From Cubamyces lactineus (taxonomy: Eukaryota; Basidiomycota; Agaricomycetes; Polyporales; Polyporaceae), in assembly GCA_022376465.1 (NCBI GenBank), contig JACDTU010000006.1, positions 62,001 through 126,000 on the forward strand: a stretch of 64,000 bases of DNA. Direction: 5' to 3'. Made by a program: the position numbers and the translations under genes. The notes beneath the pieces are model-generated. The model made no database searches. It had not been told where the DNA came from and saw nothing but the letters and a program-made list of their open reading frames with translations. Below are positions 1 through 12,976 of this stretch, piece after piece; position 1 is the stretch's first letter; each line of letters starts with the position of its first letter.

Positions 1-218
1 CTCTAGGTGCGTTACGACGGGTACAAAAAGCGTGTCTCTCTCGATCCCGGGCGCGCGCGTTGTGTCGCGCGCGCCAGCCACTACTGTATAGTACCTGATA
101 GGCACTCAGCTGCTAGCCGAGCGCCGCCCTTACACGGCACACATCTCTGTCACAACCACGGTTATCCGCTCCACTTGTCTGTTGTTTGCATAATCGATGT
201 AGTGCTATTGTTATACAT

Positions 219-3000
219 TCAAGCCTCCTCGTCATCAAAGTAATTGTGCCCTTGCCAACCATTTCTATCCTTTGCCCATGAAAGCCCTGCACGATCAGAG
301 TGGCAGACCAAGGAGGCTCTTTGACCGGTATAAGGCATATTGAAGTGGCTAGTCTTGTGTGACTGGAAGACCCCAATGTTTCCAGGACGTAGACGCACTA
401 CGAGTCCTGGCTCTACCATGCAGAGCTCACCACCTTGAAACTTCCCTATGGGAAGGACGAGGCAACCATCCAAATCACCCTTGTCCCGGTGGACCTTGGT
501 GGAGACATTGAGATTGATGACAAATCTGCTGAATGGGTAGGACGGAGATGCGGTATTGCCAGGTAATATGTCTGCATAGATGGCTAGAGCCTCATGCAGA
601 CTAGGGAGATGAGTGCGCAGCTATGAACATGTCAATCATTGTTTGCCAATCTATTCCAGTGAGATTACCTTGTTATCCATCCATATAAAGAATTCCTCAA
701 AAGCAGAACAGAGGTTGGCATATTCTTCCGTGTTTAGCAATAGTTCCTTGGAAGGGTATGAAAGCATTTGATGGTGGTTAACGCGTGTCTTGTTTGGATG
801 GCTGAGGGTTAAAGGGTGGATGTCCATAGGCACAGAGTCACCCTATTGCTACCATGTGAGAGACTCTCTGAATAATTTGATAGGAACGTACCTTGGTGGC
901 ATGGTGGTTGTAATAAGAAAAATGCAAGCAGACAAATTCTTCTGCACCTTCTCCATCATTGACATTGAGCAGCACTTGTGAATCTGGGTCCCTTCGGAGT
1001 GCAATTTCCAGATTATGTTGCAGATTGTCACGTATCTCATCTGGAAGATCACTGGCAACAAAGAGCACAAGTGAGTCATCCTGGGTGGATATTTTGAGAT
1101 TGTCGCTGTTATAATCCCGGAATGATTATCATCAGATGAATGCATAATAGAGGTCTTCATCACTTACATATTCAATAACACTGGATCTATGAGGAGATAC
1201 TGGTCTTCCATCTTCACACCAGCTGAGTCATACTGGGCTTCAAGCTAAAACTAATAGATTAGTTCCATTATACTACAAATAGATGAATGTGTTACCTTTT
1301 CCTTCAGATCTTCAATATCCTTAGGAATGTAAGCAAGTTTGGCTTTGGACCTCTCAGTATGAGTCCAATCATCTCTGAGCTTGCCAGGGCTTTTGGGATA
1401 GGGGATGGATTTGTTGGAAGAATTGTTGAAAGTGAAATTGACTACCAGCTCCTCCAGGTCACAATCAGCCAATGCCAATGAAGATGGGGCACCAAAGGAT
1501 TGGTGGTTGACATTATCTCTAGCCTCAGATCTAGTGGAGGTGTTGAATCTCACTAGATCAGACTTCAGAGAAATATCTGCATGGATGGGAAAGAAGGCCT
1601 TCCATGTGGCCCAATCACGCTCCAGCAATTTGAAGTCCCTAAGAGTGGTTTACAATCAATCCAAAAGAAGAGAGAGATAGTATGACTTACAACACAGGAA
1701 GGGTATCAAAGAAATTATCCAAAGTGACCAGATGGGTACAGAGGAGGTCTTCAGAGAGATTGTATGACTTCAGTAGAGAAGGGCACAAGATGGTAGATAG
1801 GCCTAGAGGAATCTTCTCAGAGATATGTTGCAACAGTGGTAGTAGCCTGGTTAGCAGAGAATGTTTGAAGTCTGAATCTGCCATGAACATCAGTAAAATG
1901 GTTGTCCATGTATTAGAATAAGAAGTGCCTTACCTTTGGGTGTCCTCAAATGCTGTGAGATGGCTCTGGCCCTTGACCAAGACAGTTTATACAACTTGTC
2001 ACAAAGGTCTTGGATGGCAATGACCATTAATATGTATATTGAGCCTATAAAAGATATAAGTGCTGGGGATCTGAGAAGTATGTATATATATGTACCTGCT
2101 GCAGCAAGGCTGATACATTTAGTACCCAAAGCCACCAAACCAGTGAATCTTCTTAGACTAGGCCTCTCATCTAGATGGGCAATGTGCTGCCTGTAAAAGG
2201 CTGAGGTGGTCATCTTCTTGTCCTCCTTCATTCTATAGACAGATGTAGATGAATATCATCAGATTTAAGAGTATGCAGACTTACTGGTGCATCATGATGG
2301 TAAGATGCATCACATTTACCAGATGGGCCAAGTTCAGGACGCCCTTAAACTTGTATGCGGTGTTGCATTTCTTAAGAACGCAACTAAGAGAAGTAGCCGA
2401 TTGAGTGAGAGTGTGGATATCAGGCAAAATGTTGCCCATCACAAGACCAGCCATGTCTTGGATCCACCGTTGGCATGCTTCATCACCGCTATTCATTTGA
2501 GGGCCTTGCATGAAATCATTGAGAAATGCGGCGGCTTCAGCATCAAGGCGTGGAAGAGCCGCATCGCCCTCTACCCAGACAACTATGACGACGATGAGTC
2601 GGTGCTGCCAGGCCCTACTGGGGTACTCACTTTCCGGAGAATCTGTACGAGCTTCATCCCCTCGGTCCACTTCGACATGCACCCCTTGATATGCCACTCC
2701 ACCCCTGACGCATTTTCTCTTGCTTTTGGGCACATGTTCGACCTGGCTGACTTCTTCAGCTTGGTTTGCCACAGTAGAGCCTACAGAACTGATGAGCACA
2801 CTGCTTCAGTGCCATAAATGACTTCTAACCCGGCTCCGCCCCTCTCTTGCGTGAGGACGTACTGGGAGAAGTCCCTTGCCCTTCCCGTTCTTGTACCAAA
2901 CGCCTGAAGATGTCCTTGACCGGTGAGTGCTCAGGGATATTTTGAACTTCCAAGAACTCAATGAGAACATTGACTTCTTCTTGGCTGAGAGTCAACATGC
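219..3000 (-). CDS. 2OG-Fe(II) dioxygenase-like protein, TET/JBP type
   Basis: Multi-exon minus-strand gene. I could join exons at 2285-~2797, 2096-2232, 1934-2044, 1691-1877, 1296-1638, 1168-1244, 892-1105, 669-842 and 219-620 through GT-AG introns of about 48-62 bp that keep one frame over roughly 700 codons. The last exon holds a double-stranded beta-helix oxygenase signature: HRDKGD (iron-binding HxD), then a glycine-proline turn, SHKTSHFN (distal His) and GQRASLVCHSD (2-oxoglutarate-binding Arg). This order fits the TET/JBP-like oxygenases common in mushrooms, some of which oxidise 5-methylcytosine and travel with KDZ transposons. The N-terminal two thirds is not recognised. The ATG at 3000 opens a plausible first exon, but its junction to the exon at about 2797 does not resolve in frame, so the 5' end is uncertain. 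Substrate is inferred from family only. Confidence 0.62.
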
Positions 3001-3592
3001 TATAGAACCAGAACGTAGAGTGGTAACCAGGAATGTCGCCCAGAGTGCCAGCTCAGCGTTCGTGGGTTGGCCGCGCGCCGCACAGCCACACCTATAACCG
3101 CCCGTATAACCGCCCTTATATCCAACCGCCGGATCCTTCACTGCCGTTGAGTCTTACATCTCAAAGATATATATACTGAGTGTGAATACATTTGCTGGAC
3201 AGACATAGCTCAGAACAACAGAGCCACCTGTCACGACCGTCTGGTGTTGCAGCGCAAGGGCGATGCATGGTCCCTATCGTTGCCGTTGTTTCCTTCATGC
3301 CGATCATGCTGCCGCGTGACCACCCGGTCGCACATCATGTAGTGGGTTGTGGAGTGGACGTTCGAGCTAGGCTTTGAGGAGTGAGGGAAGTAGGCAGGAG
3401 AGGAGATGGGCGACTGACTGATGGCGCACACCAGCTTGAGCGCTCTAACTTGGCACGCCGGTGCCAAAATCCTGTTATAGTAATAACTTACACCGGCTCG
3501 CTGCTGGTGCCAGAAGCAGACATTGTCGGCTTTGGAACATCGTGAACTGTCAGAATTTGGAATGATATGCATCATTAAAACAATCAGAGGAG
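3001..3592. other. intergenic, no gene recognised
   Basis: About 590 bp between the dioxygenase gene and the truncated transcription factor. I see GC-rich sequence and an AT-rich patch near 3165-3190 but no open frame with a recognisable product. Homology to the transcription factor stops at about 3640, so the right part may be foreign sequence joined at a breakpoint. Confidence 0.5.
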
Positions 3593-6500
3593 CTATTGAT
3601 GACAGGATGGACCAACCGGAGAGTTCCTTCTCGACCGCTTATACCAATCAGCAGAGTTGCGAATCGTGCTAGAGCACGGTCAGCGAATGCCAGCATACAC
3701 ATACGGAGGGTGCACTCACTAATCCTCTTTGATTGTCAGTGGCTTCCCGAGCTGTGTAGACGTCGACCTGTCGAGATTATAGCAGATGAGCCAGACGCAG
3801 GTCTGGTTGACCATCTCGCACTCCTGGCGCTCCGTCTTCGGCTTGACGTTGGACACGACGTGGAGGTTGAGGTCAGTAGCAAGGCTACGGCACACATCAG
3901 CTCAGTTCGACCACCGTCGACGCACACATGCAGAGCTTACCGTATCGCCAACCCGGTGTAGAGCCAGTTGCGATCTTCCTCCCATCGGCGAGCAGGCACG
4001 CCGTACAAGCTCATCAGGAGGTAAGCCTGCGCGAGCTCGACCGACTTCCAGCCGTTGAGCAAGGCCGAGGCGGCCGCGTGCTTCGCAAAGTGCATCGCGA
4101 TAGGGTAGATGTCCGACTTCTCCTGGTAATACCTAGACGAGATCGCGCAAACTACGAACCGACCGGCCATCCGCGCTCAGCACACCGCACAAGAGCTGAG
4201 AGAGAGGATCGGGGCAACCCACTGACGGTGAACAGGAACAGGCACCGGTTGAACGTCGTCGCGGGCGTGTGCAGGGTGGGGTCGAGGACGTCGCAGTGCA
4301 CATTGATCCGCTCGAAGAAGCTGCCCCGCCACGCCGATCAGCATTAGAGGCTGCACTGCATGCCCCAAGTGACACTCACATGTTGGAGAGCCTGTCCACG
4401 TCGTCCCGTGTCACGAGGCGTGGACCAAGATCTCGGGCGGGCTCACGCTCTCGATCATCATCGCACGAAGCCCGAGAATGTAAGCAGGGCCTATCCAGCA
4501 TACAGATACGTCAGCTCACAAAGCCTTTGCTCCAGTCTGTGCATGTAGACTGACCAGGCTCGAAGAACGTCTCGTTCGCAACGCCCTAACCAATCTCGTC
4601 AGCACCCCTACCAAAGCCGCATAGCTCGCTGTAGCTCTACGTACGATATCATCGTCCGACGACTCGTTCTCCTTCAGTTTGGCGCCCGACTTCCTCGGCT
4701 TCCTCTTATTGTCCAGCGCCATCTTCGCCAACAAGCCAATCGGGACAGTCTGGTCTGGCAGCGCGTGCGGCTTATCCTCCGCGTCCTTCAGCGGGGCCGT
4801 GCTCTCCCGCTCGGTAAGCTCGTTCGCGCCGCGCTCGTCGCCCGAATCGTCCGAATCGTCCCTCCTGTCGTCTGCACGGGTGTCCATCTTGAACGCGTTC
4901 GCGCCCGTGTTCGTGTCCGCAGTTTGCACGCTCGCCTGTAGGCGGTCGAGGAACACAATCACATTCTGATTGTTCTGGTCCGTCGGTGGCGTCGCCATCC
5001 GGTACGACGCGATTGACATTGGGGTGGCCAGATATGGATTGTGGATCTGTAGAGTGAACATGGCGTGAGTGAACCTGAGCGGAGGGCGGCGTGGTCGGTG
5101 GCATCGTGTAGTGTCGGAAGTGCCGGCCCGAACGCCGCTAGCAGTAAGAGGGGAGAGACGCACCTGCTTGAGGAGGGACTCGATGATGGCATTCTTCTGG
5201 CGGATCTGCGCAAGGAGGTACTCGCGTTTGCTGCAATGGGAAACCAAGTATGAGTATCCTTCGTCGGCATCCACAAACTCGTCGAACTCGTCCGACAGCG
5301 ACGACAGTGACAACGACGACCAGTCAGAGTCGGAAGACGTCATCGCGTGTGGGGGGTGTGCGTGGGTAAAAAAAAAATTATGGACAACAAATATGACACC
5401 GGGGAACATACGCAGGTCAGCAGGCAGGAAGCCCCGCTACTGCACGCCGCGCCCGGTACTTATGAGCACCCACAGCTCGCCAGGCCCGCTCCGCCACAGC
5501 CGCCGGAATGGGGAACAGAACACGCGAAAAGAACACGCAGCCCGATGCGGGGATGGGGAGATCGCAGGAGGGAAGAAAAAGAAACAGGCAAAAAAATGAG
5601 GAAAGGCAGCAAGGAGACATGAGACTTACTTTGGCGCATTCCGGGGCTTTCTGCCCTCGACGATGCACTGATGTCCGCTTGACTTGCAGCGTTTGCACGT
5701 GTTGTTGTCTGGCGGGAACTCGCACCTCATCTGTCGCACCGCCATCGCCCTCGATCAGCCTCCGTACGACAGCGGCCTCGGTCCGTGCTCTTCGCAGGCG
5801 CGCAAGGGTGCAGCTTGCCCCACCCCGCACCCACGCACAAGTGACAGGCAGGTACCTCGGCCGCACTATTGCATCCAGCAGACGTGAGCAACGCACCTTG
5901 AGCTTCTTACAATGCTTGCACGCGCCCGGCCTGCAGCGGCAGCGTCAACCCGACAGGCGCGAGACTACCGTCGAGAGCGCGCGCGCATGAGGAGCACAGA
6001 AGTCCCAATTAGACGCCGGAGATGCGATAACGCCGTAGAGGGGTCAGCATATACGCGCGCGGTACGGCGTAAATACCGGAATGCAATACGTCCAGCGGCG
6101 TCGACGACAGGACGAGAAGAAAAGGGTGACCATGTGGAGGGATCCAGACATGATTAGTCGTGCGCTCTCAGACCGGGTTCCGGGAGAAAACTTACAGTCT
6201 AGCCGGAAGCGAATTTTGGCCCTGCGGTGGCGGCACACTCACTGTCATGTTCAGTCCGGCCATCGTCGGCGGCTGCTCGTCATCGGACTGCGTATCGCTG
6301 TCCCCGTCGTCATCGGGGTCGTTGTGTCGCTGCCGCTTTTGTTGTCGCCCGCCGGCGCCGCCCCGACCGCGGCCACGACCAGGCCTGCTGGGAGAGATGC
6401 GAAGATGCCGACGAGAACGCGTTCTGCGAATCATCCGTGCCTCCTACGGAGGGCGTAGACACCGACGAAGGCAAGTTCGTGAAGTCGGAGTTCGGTTCGT

Positions 6501-7473
6501 CGAGTACGATTCTGCAGGGTACTGCTGCTGAACGAAATGGTAGTTTGAATGATGGCGCTGCTGCTGCTGTTGATCGGCGGAGCCGGGGATGACGTCCGCA
6601 GCGACAGATGTCGTGCCGTAGAAGTACGAGTCGGTCCCCTGCGCTGTCCCAGGGACGGCGAACGTCGCCTGCTGCTGGTGATGCGGGGATACCTCAGGCT
6701 GCTGGTACGCTCCCCTTGGCGGCTCCGGAATCCTCAGATTAGGCGCGACAGTGTAGCCCACGTTGGCAGAAGCACCACCCTGGCGAGAGATACGGGGCAT
6801 ACCCCTTGTGGGTCTCTCTGTGGCGGGACGGACGAAGGTATGCGTATCCGTAGGTGGAAGCGGCCTGCTCGCCCGGGGCGAACTCTTGCACGAAGTTGTA
6901 ACGGTTTTGGGCAGGGGCAGGGACAGCGGCGGTGGGGTATGTTTGGACGTGATGGAGCTGCGATTTGGGCGGAGGCTGCTGCTGGTAAGGAACTTGGGAG
7001 ACGTTACCGGGCATGGGGGCCTGCTGGGCGTATGCGTACTGTCCGTTCGCGTAGTTCTCCACCCATTGCTGGTAGTCGAGCCCGGAGTCCGGTGGGATGG
7101 CCATGCTGGGGTCGAACAGTGACGGGATCTGGCCGATCATCGAGCTCGACGAGGGCGACGCGCTCTGCCGAGGGATACCTAGAGAAGAGGAGGGAGCGAG
7201 AAAGAGGGGCGTCGGTGACGGATGCACAGACGAGCGAGTGGGACGGAGAGAAGGCGAGGAGCAAGGAGAGGTGTGCGCACCTGTGGTGGGAAGATTCACG
7301 AGAGGAGGACCGGGATGCTTGTATGGAGCTTGGAATGCAGAACAATGATGCATCAGAAGGCCGTCGCAGCAAGCGCCTAGAGAGGAGGGAAGGCTGTATC
7401 GTGTAAGGGTAACGTACCGGGATCGCTCTGAGAGCAGGATGGAGGACCGTCTCGCCCGTTGGGATGTGCACAT
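3593..7473 (-). pseudogene. decayed Zn2Cys6 transcription factor, PriB-like
   Basis: Minus-strand remnant of a fungal binuclear-cluster transcription factor. In order: a Gln/Pro/Ser-rich N-terminal region (about 7170-6440), an RGRGRG basic patch and acidic stretch (about 6390-6235), a Zn2Cys6 cluster split by an intron (5893-5935 and 5630-5735) with spacing C-x2-C-x6-C-x8-C-x2-C-x6-C, the linker KREYLLAQIRQKNAII, and most of a Fungal_trans domain (about 4590-3720) with ICAISSRYY and NLDRST motifs. The cluster resembles the PriB group of mushrooms. Single-base frame changes are needed at about 6842, 6500, 6390 and 4424 and probably just after the ATG at 7473. The regulatory domain stops soon after an SADWYKRS motif, at TAG 3593-3595, where relatives continue for hundreds of residues. 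Either a pseudogene or a functional gene hit by assembly errors plus truncation; neighbouring genes read cleanly, which favours decay. Confidence 0.72.
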
Positions 7474-8427
7474 GGAGCTGTCAAGCCGTACACGAGGTTT
7501 CACCAGCAGGGCCCAAAAAAGCGCTATAGAGTGTCATGGGTCCCTTCCAAACGCACGTGGCGGGCACGTGGCGGGCAACAAACAAAGCGAGCAGGCCACT
7601 CCCTGTTGCAGTACTGGACCACGTCGCAGGTCACCGCTTCGAGCACATCTTGAGACCTCTTCTATTAATCTGCTTGCCTTTACCCTTTGTTTCGACTTGA
7701 GAGCTACTGAAATTGTTCGCACTATAAGTGTATCTGTAGCTGCTCTGCTCTGGGAATGATTGAGACACGAATTCTCATGTCGTTTTCATTCACGATCATA
7801 AACTAGTAGTTCAACGGAACAGTCACGTAAGTACTTTTAATACAAGCGTCCAGACTTTGCTTTGACCACGGGCCTCGTGTGGTCCTACAGCCAGCCACGT
7901 TCACGGAGATCGGAACCGGACACCGTGGGTGCGACTGGGTGAACATGAAGAAGACGCAAGGTGGCTGATCCTTGCGTCGGACGGGCCTTGCCAGCATGTT
8001 GGTTGAGAACGACGACGGAGGGTGGCCTTCCGCGACTCTCACAATCAGCCTAGAAGTCAAGCAACACAACGGAGTTTCTCACGACGTTTGGGCGAAACAT
8101 GCAACGTCCGGTCTATTGGGTGCGTTACATCACCCGCCATTTCCGTCGTCTGGGACCCATATCGCCGTCGAGCACTCTTTGCGAAACGTGTCCCGAGCGT
8201 TGGCGAGCGCTCGGTCCTCGTGCTAGACGCGTACGACCCCCGCGGCCTGCTGTCCCATCAGCGGCAGGGCATGCGGAGGGTGTCATTTTTGACGAAGGCA
8301 CTGCACTGACTGGTGGAGGCGGCGTGTTCCTTCACGATATGTCCCCAGCGCACCGCGTTCCTCGCTCCCCACTATCTCTAATGGGACCTCCTGCTTTCTG
8401 AACGATCCTACCATTCTACACGTCGCT
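7474..8427. other. intergenic, no gene recognised
   Basis: About 950 bp between the divergent transcription-factor remnant and the first coiled-coil gene. Short open frames occur on both strands but none has a recognisable product or convincing splice structure. The stretch should hold the promoter of the gene at 8428. Confidence 0.45.
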
Positions 8428-9833
8428 ATGCCTCCCTCCTCTGCTATCTCCTTGACACAGGTTGTTTGGGGAATCGGGATTCTCCTTACGACAATCACCT
8501 ACGCCAATGCGGTCACGCGGAAGCTGCGTGAGCAGAACACGCAGTTGCGGAAGGAGATGGAGAGGGGGAAGGCAGAACGAGACAAGCTCACGAAGGACGT
8601 CTTGGCGGAACGCGAGCGTTCTACAAAGTTGGAAGAGGAGAAGCTAGCCGAGACTGAGTTCTGGTCGAGGGTGGACAGGTTGGCACGCGAAGAGCTAAGT
8701 AAGAGGGAACAAGCTTTGCGGAAGAAAGACGCAGAGCTGGTGGCACAGCGCGAGCAGATCCGGGATCTGCAGAACAATCTCCGGCGCACTCGCTCCCTTC
8801 GACAAGCCCCACCTTCCGCAGGTGCGTCAGCTACGAACGGTCGCCCAATCATTCCTGAGAGCACTGTGGTAGCGCCTCCGGACGTACGCTCCACAATCGC
8901 CGCGTTTGACGAGGTCATCCTCCACATGGTCCGGACGCTCAACCTCGAGATCTCCGAAGTCGCGACGCAGGTCACGAACTCCTTCCATGTGGTGGAGGCG
9001 CCCGAGCCTGACCGAGCCGCGTTGGCGTTCGAACGCGCGCGCGAGGCGATGGGGCCCGTTATGGCCGAGCTCTTGGAGTCAATACAGCACCAGGATGACC
9101 CCATCCTCATCGACATCGCGCTCAAAACCGACATGGTCGGCTTCGCGGCGGAAATCGTGTCCGCATGGGATTTCCAGCACCAGAGCAAGTCTGTCTTTAC
9201 TGGAGTCTACAAGCAGATGCTCCGTTCAGGTCAGACGTTCTTCATCTTTCTTCGCTCAAACGATGTTCTGATCATGGCGTTACTCCTATAGAGCCTCACC
9301 TCGTCGCGGGCCAATGGCGTTCATACGCACAGAAGTACTCAAAGCAACGCCTGTACAACGGCCGCGATCTCGCGTCCGGCTTTTCGCTCCAGCTTGCTGA
9401 GCGCATCGCCGACCTACTGACTGTAGCTGGTGCCTCCACTACAACGGAGGCCATCCTCGCCGCTTACGGGCCTCACCTCGAGACGATCACCCGCACCGCG
9501 CTCGAGCTGCAGCGTATCATCGGCGAGGAGGTCATCTCGTGCGACTACGAGATCCTCGTCGTGCATTTCGACGAGATCTTCGACGCGGAGCAGATGGAGG
9601 ACATCTACGGGGGCGAGGTGCCCATGGCTGGGCCTCCCGGGATGGTGCCTCGTGTCCTTTCCACTGCGGACTTGGGACTAAGGCGCGTGGAGAAGGTGCC
9701 TGGGTCCACCGAGGGTGAGGTGGTGGCGACGATGCTGCTGAAGCCTAAGGTCGTGCTGGACACTATCGTGTACGAGCTCGGACTGGTCGAGGACGAGGAG
9801 CCGAGTCCTTCGGTAGAGGAGACGGCGACGTAG
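8428..9833 (+). CDS. coiled-coil protein, module family A copy 1
   Basis: Two exons (8428-9229 and 9292-9833) around a 62-bp GT-AG intron in phase 1, giving about 447 residues. The N-terminus has a hydrophobic segment (about residues 8-26, VVWGIGILLTTITYANAV) followed by about 95 residues of charged heptad-like coiled coil (RKLREQNTQLRKEMERGK and onward). The C-terminal half is a conserved mostly helical region ending in the family motif LLKPKV and an acidic tail. Two paralogues lie at 12977 and 19227 with the intron at the same place and the same restart after it (E-P-x2-V-x-G-x-W-R). No known domain recognised. It faces the 3' end of an Hsp70-like gene (tail to tail, about 180 bp apart). 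Function unknown; a membrane-tethered partner of the neighbouring ATPases is an inference from gene order only. Confidence 0.8.
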
Positions 9834-10016
9834 GCTTGGACCTTCTGACGATGCATCACGACTTTCATGCCATCTATTGTACGCAGCCTATACTTTTGCT
9901 ATTCTTATGATACATTTACGGTCAAGAGCTGTGGAGAGACGTGACAAGGCACTGCACCCCTTCGTTTGCGGGAAGGGGTACATTGGATGCTGATACTGAG
10001 AGTAACCACAAATCAG

Positions 10017-12519
10017 TCAATGTGAAAGCTCCAAGTCCTCATCATACACTATCTCTGCCGGGCCGCTGTTTGAGGTTGGGTATTAGCGTCACGTTGATTC
10101 ATAGACATACTGGGTTCAACGTACCGATGCTCTATTCCCTAGAACATGCATAACTTCGCTCAGAGCCCCCGTTATATATAGATTGCCGGGAGAATAACTT
10201 ACGTTTTCCTTCCAGCGAATCTGCGCCTGTAGCTCGGTCGTTCCACAAATCAGGACAACGTTGAGATATTGTTCATAGTAAGTTCCCAAGGGACCTTCCT
10301 TTGGATGTCGCGCAACTTTGGAGGTATCAGCGTGTACAGTACAAAGGGGGGTATACAAGTCTGTAACGATTCAAGGAGAGTCAAACAATAAGCTCGCATC
10401 AAACAGTTACCGCATCATACCAGGGTGCACGTCGACCCATTCCGGGTTGGGATCCTTGCCTCGATAGCAGAGGATGTCCACCACTACGCTGTTCAGGGTT
10501 TTTGACTTACGGGACTCTTGATAATACGGCTGTAAAATCTCTTCGCCCTCGCGCATACGGGTTCCCTGCTTACGGAAGATCAGCAATCGGTATCATATTA
10601 GAGGAGTAAAACACCAAGACCTTAGTCAAGATGGTGGAGAAGCTGTGTCGCAATATGACGCGGCCAGAACGTTGAGTGTAACACTGGTGGCGTCGAGCGA
10701 GATGTTCAGCCTTGTTCTTGTCATAACACACGCCAACTTCGATACCATACGTCATCCTCATAACACGTGCAGCCACAAAGTGGTCGAGATAGAACGATAC
10801 AGCGCCCTCAGCGACTGCTTTGCTCCTGACATGTCTTTAGACGCAGTCACGTCGAACCGTAATATAAAGCCGATGACTCACGTGTGAGCGTCCGGGCGGA
10901 AGAGCCGGAGTCCAAGAGATGCGAGGTTGCCTTGAAGGGTGGAGAACAACCAAGGGCTGGCTGCAAATCCACCTACGAGCAGTACGGTCTGAAAGAAATG
11001 GTGAGCGAAACCATACACGCTGTCATGGCATATTGTGGAACACACAGAGATACGGTGAGACGCAGCTCGATGTTGCTCCTTGACCACATCAACAATAGCA
11101 TCACGGGAGGGTTCGAAGAAGGAGGCCATCTCTTGCCTGTCGTTATATATATTACCGTCAGTACTGGCCTAATCTTTGACATTTGTTACCTACCCAGTCA
11201 ATGTGAGCTGGCCCCGACGAATGTTGAACGCAGGTTCGTTGCACTTCACGAGGCCGAATCTAATGTATGATGGTTCACTAGCGCTCTTGAACACGGTCTT
11301 TGTCGCCCGGCGGAAGTTGTCAAGCATCAACTTGATGTCATCGTGGTTGCCGTATGAAGATCCTATCAGCTTTTCTGTGTGCCGTTGGATGTGTTAGTGA
11401 GTGTCAGTATGATGACGTCGAGTGTTGAGGCCATACCTTGCAGGAACCTTTTCGCCCGAGCGTCCACCTGAGTCGAACCATGCACAATGCCTACGCACGG
11501 CGTCAGCAGAGTCGTCAAATATCAGTGCTGAGGTATAGTAGGACTTACAGTCTGCGGCTGCGACTTCTTCCACGGATATAGGCGAGATGGAAGCTATAGA
11601 GTAGCTACTGATGTCGATAGTGCCGCCGCCTGCATCCAGTATCATAATTCCTTTCCCGGGCTATGTGAACGAGGACGAGCAAAGTGCTTTCAGTTCAGCT
11701 GTTATGCGAAAGCGCGCAGGGTGCACACCTGAATAACATTGTCGGCTAGCCCGTTGCGAAGGCAAAAGTTGAAACTGGCCTCCCCCTCCGTAACGAATTG
11801 CACACGTGCACGCCCAGCTGGGGTATCGGGTATGAGTCCGGCGGTGATCGCAGCGTCTCGCATTTTCCCTTGTTGAAGGCCTTCCCAACCATTGGGGTGG
11901 GAGAGAATAAACTCAATGCGATCCTCAAACGAGCTCCATATAGTATCGCCGTTTCCATGGGTCTCAGATATGTACCCACGGGTGCAGTTGAACAAATATT
12001 CAAGGAAATCGGCAAAAATGTCCACTATAGTCTTCCCCGCAGGAAGCCTGAGGGGCGGAACCAGACGACGTATGCTGTTTTGGCAGTCAAGACGTTCCGG
12101 ACGAAGATGTAGCTTGAACCTGCAGCAGAGTATCAGCATCTTCTCGTTTAGAGGCATCGACAGCTACCTACCATTCTACGAGAATGAGGTCGTCGTCCTC
12201 GGCGTCCAGCTCGACGCCCGGAAGGGTCGCCTCAGCCCCGATAGAATGAATCTCACCATTTTGGTAGTAGTACAGGATCGACGGAATCTTCGTGTCGCTA
12301 GCCATGTTTTGACCGGGAAAGCTTCGATAGCGTCCGTGAGATTAGGGCACTGACAGCAATTGACATGCTATGCGTCACTTACCGGGTAACACTTTGTATC
12401 CTCGGCACTTCGCCAGGATCGAGGATGGCATATGCAACTCCGGAGTATGTGGTACCGACGTCGATGCCGAGTACGAGTTTGCGCACACCCCCTTGGTACG
12501 GTTTTGTAGCCTCGATCAT
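10017..12519 (-). CDS. Hsp70-like ATPase (HSPA12-type), copy 1
   Basis: Multi-exon gene starting at ATG 12519; exon 1 ends at 12384. The three sugar-kinase/Hsp70/actin motifs are present in order: phosphate-1 GIDVGTTYSGVAYA (exon 1), phosphate-2 ILDAGGGTIDISSY (about 11640-11600), and adenosine motif VLLVGGFAASPWL (about 10990-10950). Further exons carry SHPNGWEGLQQGKM and FVTEGEAS, typical of the expanded basidiomycete HSPA12-like group. The protein ends in EIVYDEDLELSH with stop at 10017, matching the end of copy 2 at 16375. There is no Hsp70 substrate-binding domain, so it is an ATPase-fold protein of unknown client rather than a classical chaperone. A TATATA-like stretch at about 12575 lies some 55 bp upstream of the ATG. 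The gene is divergent from the coiled-coil gene at 12977. Confidence 0.82.
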
Positions 12520-12976
12520 TGTGACGTGCTTGGCGATGGGGCAGGAGAACCGTAGGACAAGTGAATCCGCCCAGGATCATATATACCCACCACACGGTTG
12601 AGTGACCTAGCCCTTCACACCCAGTCTACTGCGGTAAGGTGCACGATGCACCTGTCCATATGACCATCATGCCGACGCCGTGAAGAGTGCATTTGAATAG
12701 CAGACTGCGGTTGGGTGATTATATCAGTGGGTTTCGCCCAGGTTTGGTCCGCATGCGTCGCCTTGTCTCCACTGTGGCTGCGGTGACATGAGAGACGACT
12801 CTTACGGTGCATGGATAGAGACTGCGGTAGCATACCTGTGAACACTTTTTTGGCAAATCCTGTGAGCTGCGGTAGTGGACGCTTGGGACCTAGCTGAGAG
12901 GAGAGGCCTATATTACTCATCACAAACACTTGAGCTCCTCTCGCCCTCCCCCTTGTCGTCCCTCCCCCGCGGTGAT
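12520..12976. promoter_or_regulatory. shared divergent promoter region of module 1
   Basis: 457 bp separate the starts of the Hsp70-like gene (12519, minus) and coiled-coil gene copy 2 (12977, plus). The arrangement is repeated between 18844 and 19227. A TATATA-like run near 12575 suits the minus gene; a CTATATT run near 12910 could serve the plus gene. Bidirectional control is inferred from layout. Confidence 0.45.

Noticed and set aside
2287..2817. 176-codon plus-strand open frame
   Set aside because: It is antisense to a coding exon of the dioxygenase gene, whose minus frame joins to other exons through good splice sites.
3192..3580. Frames between the dioxygenase gene and the transcription-factor remnant
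   Set aside because: Short, on both strands, no family resemblance; not the missing end of the transcription factor.
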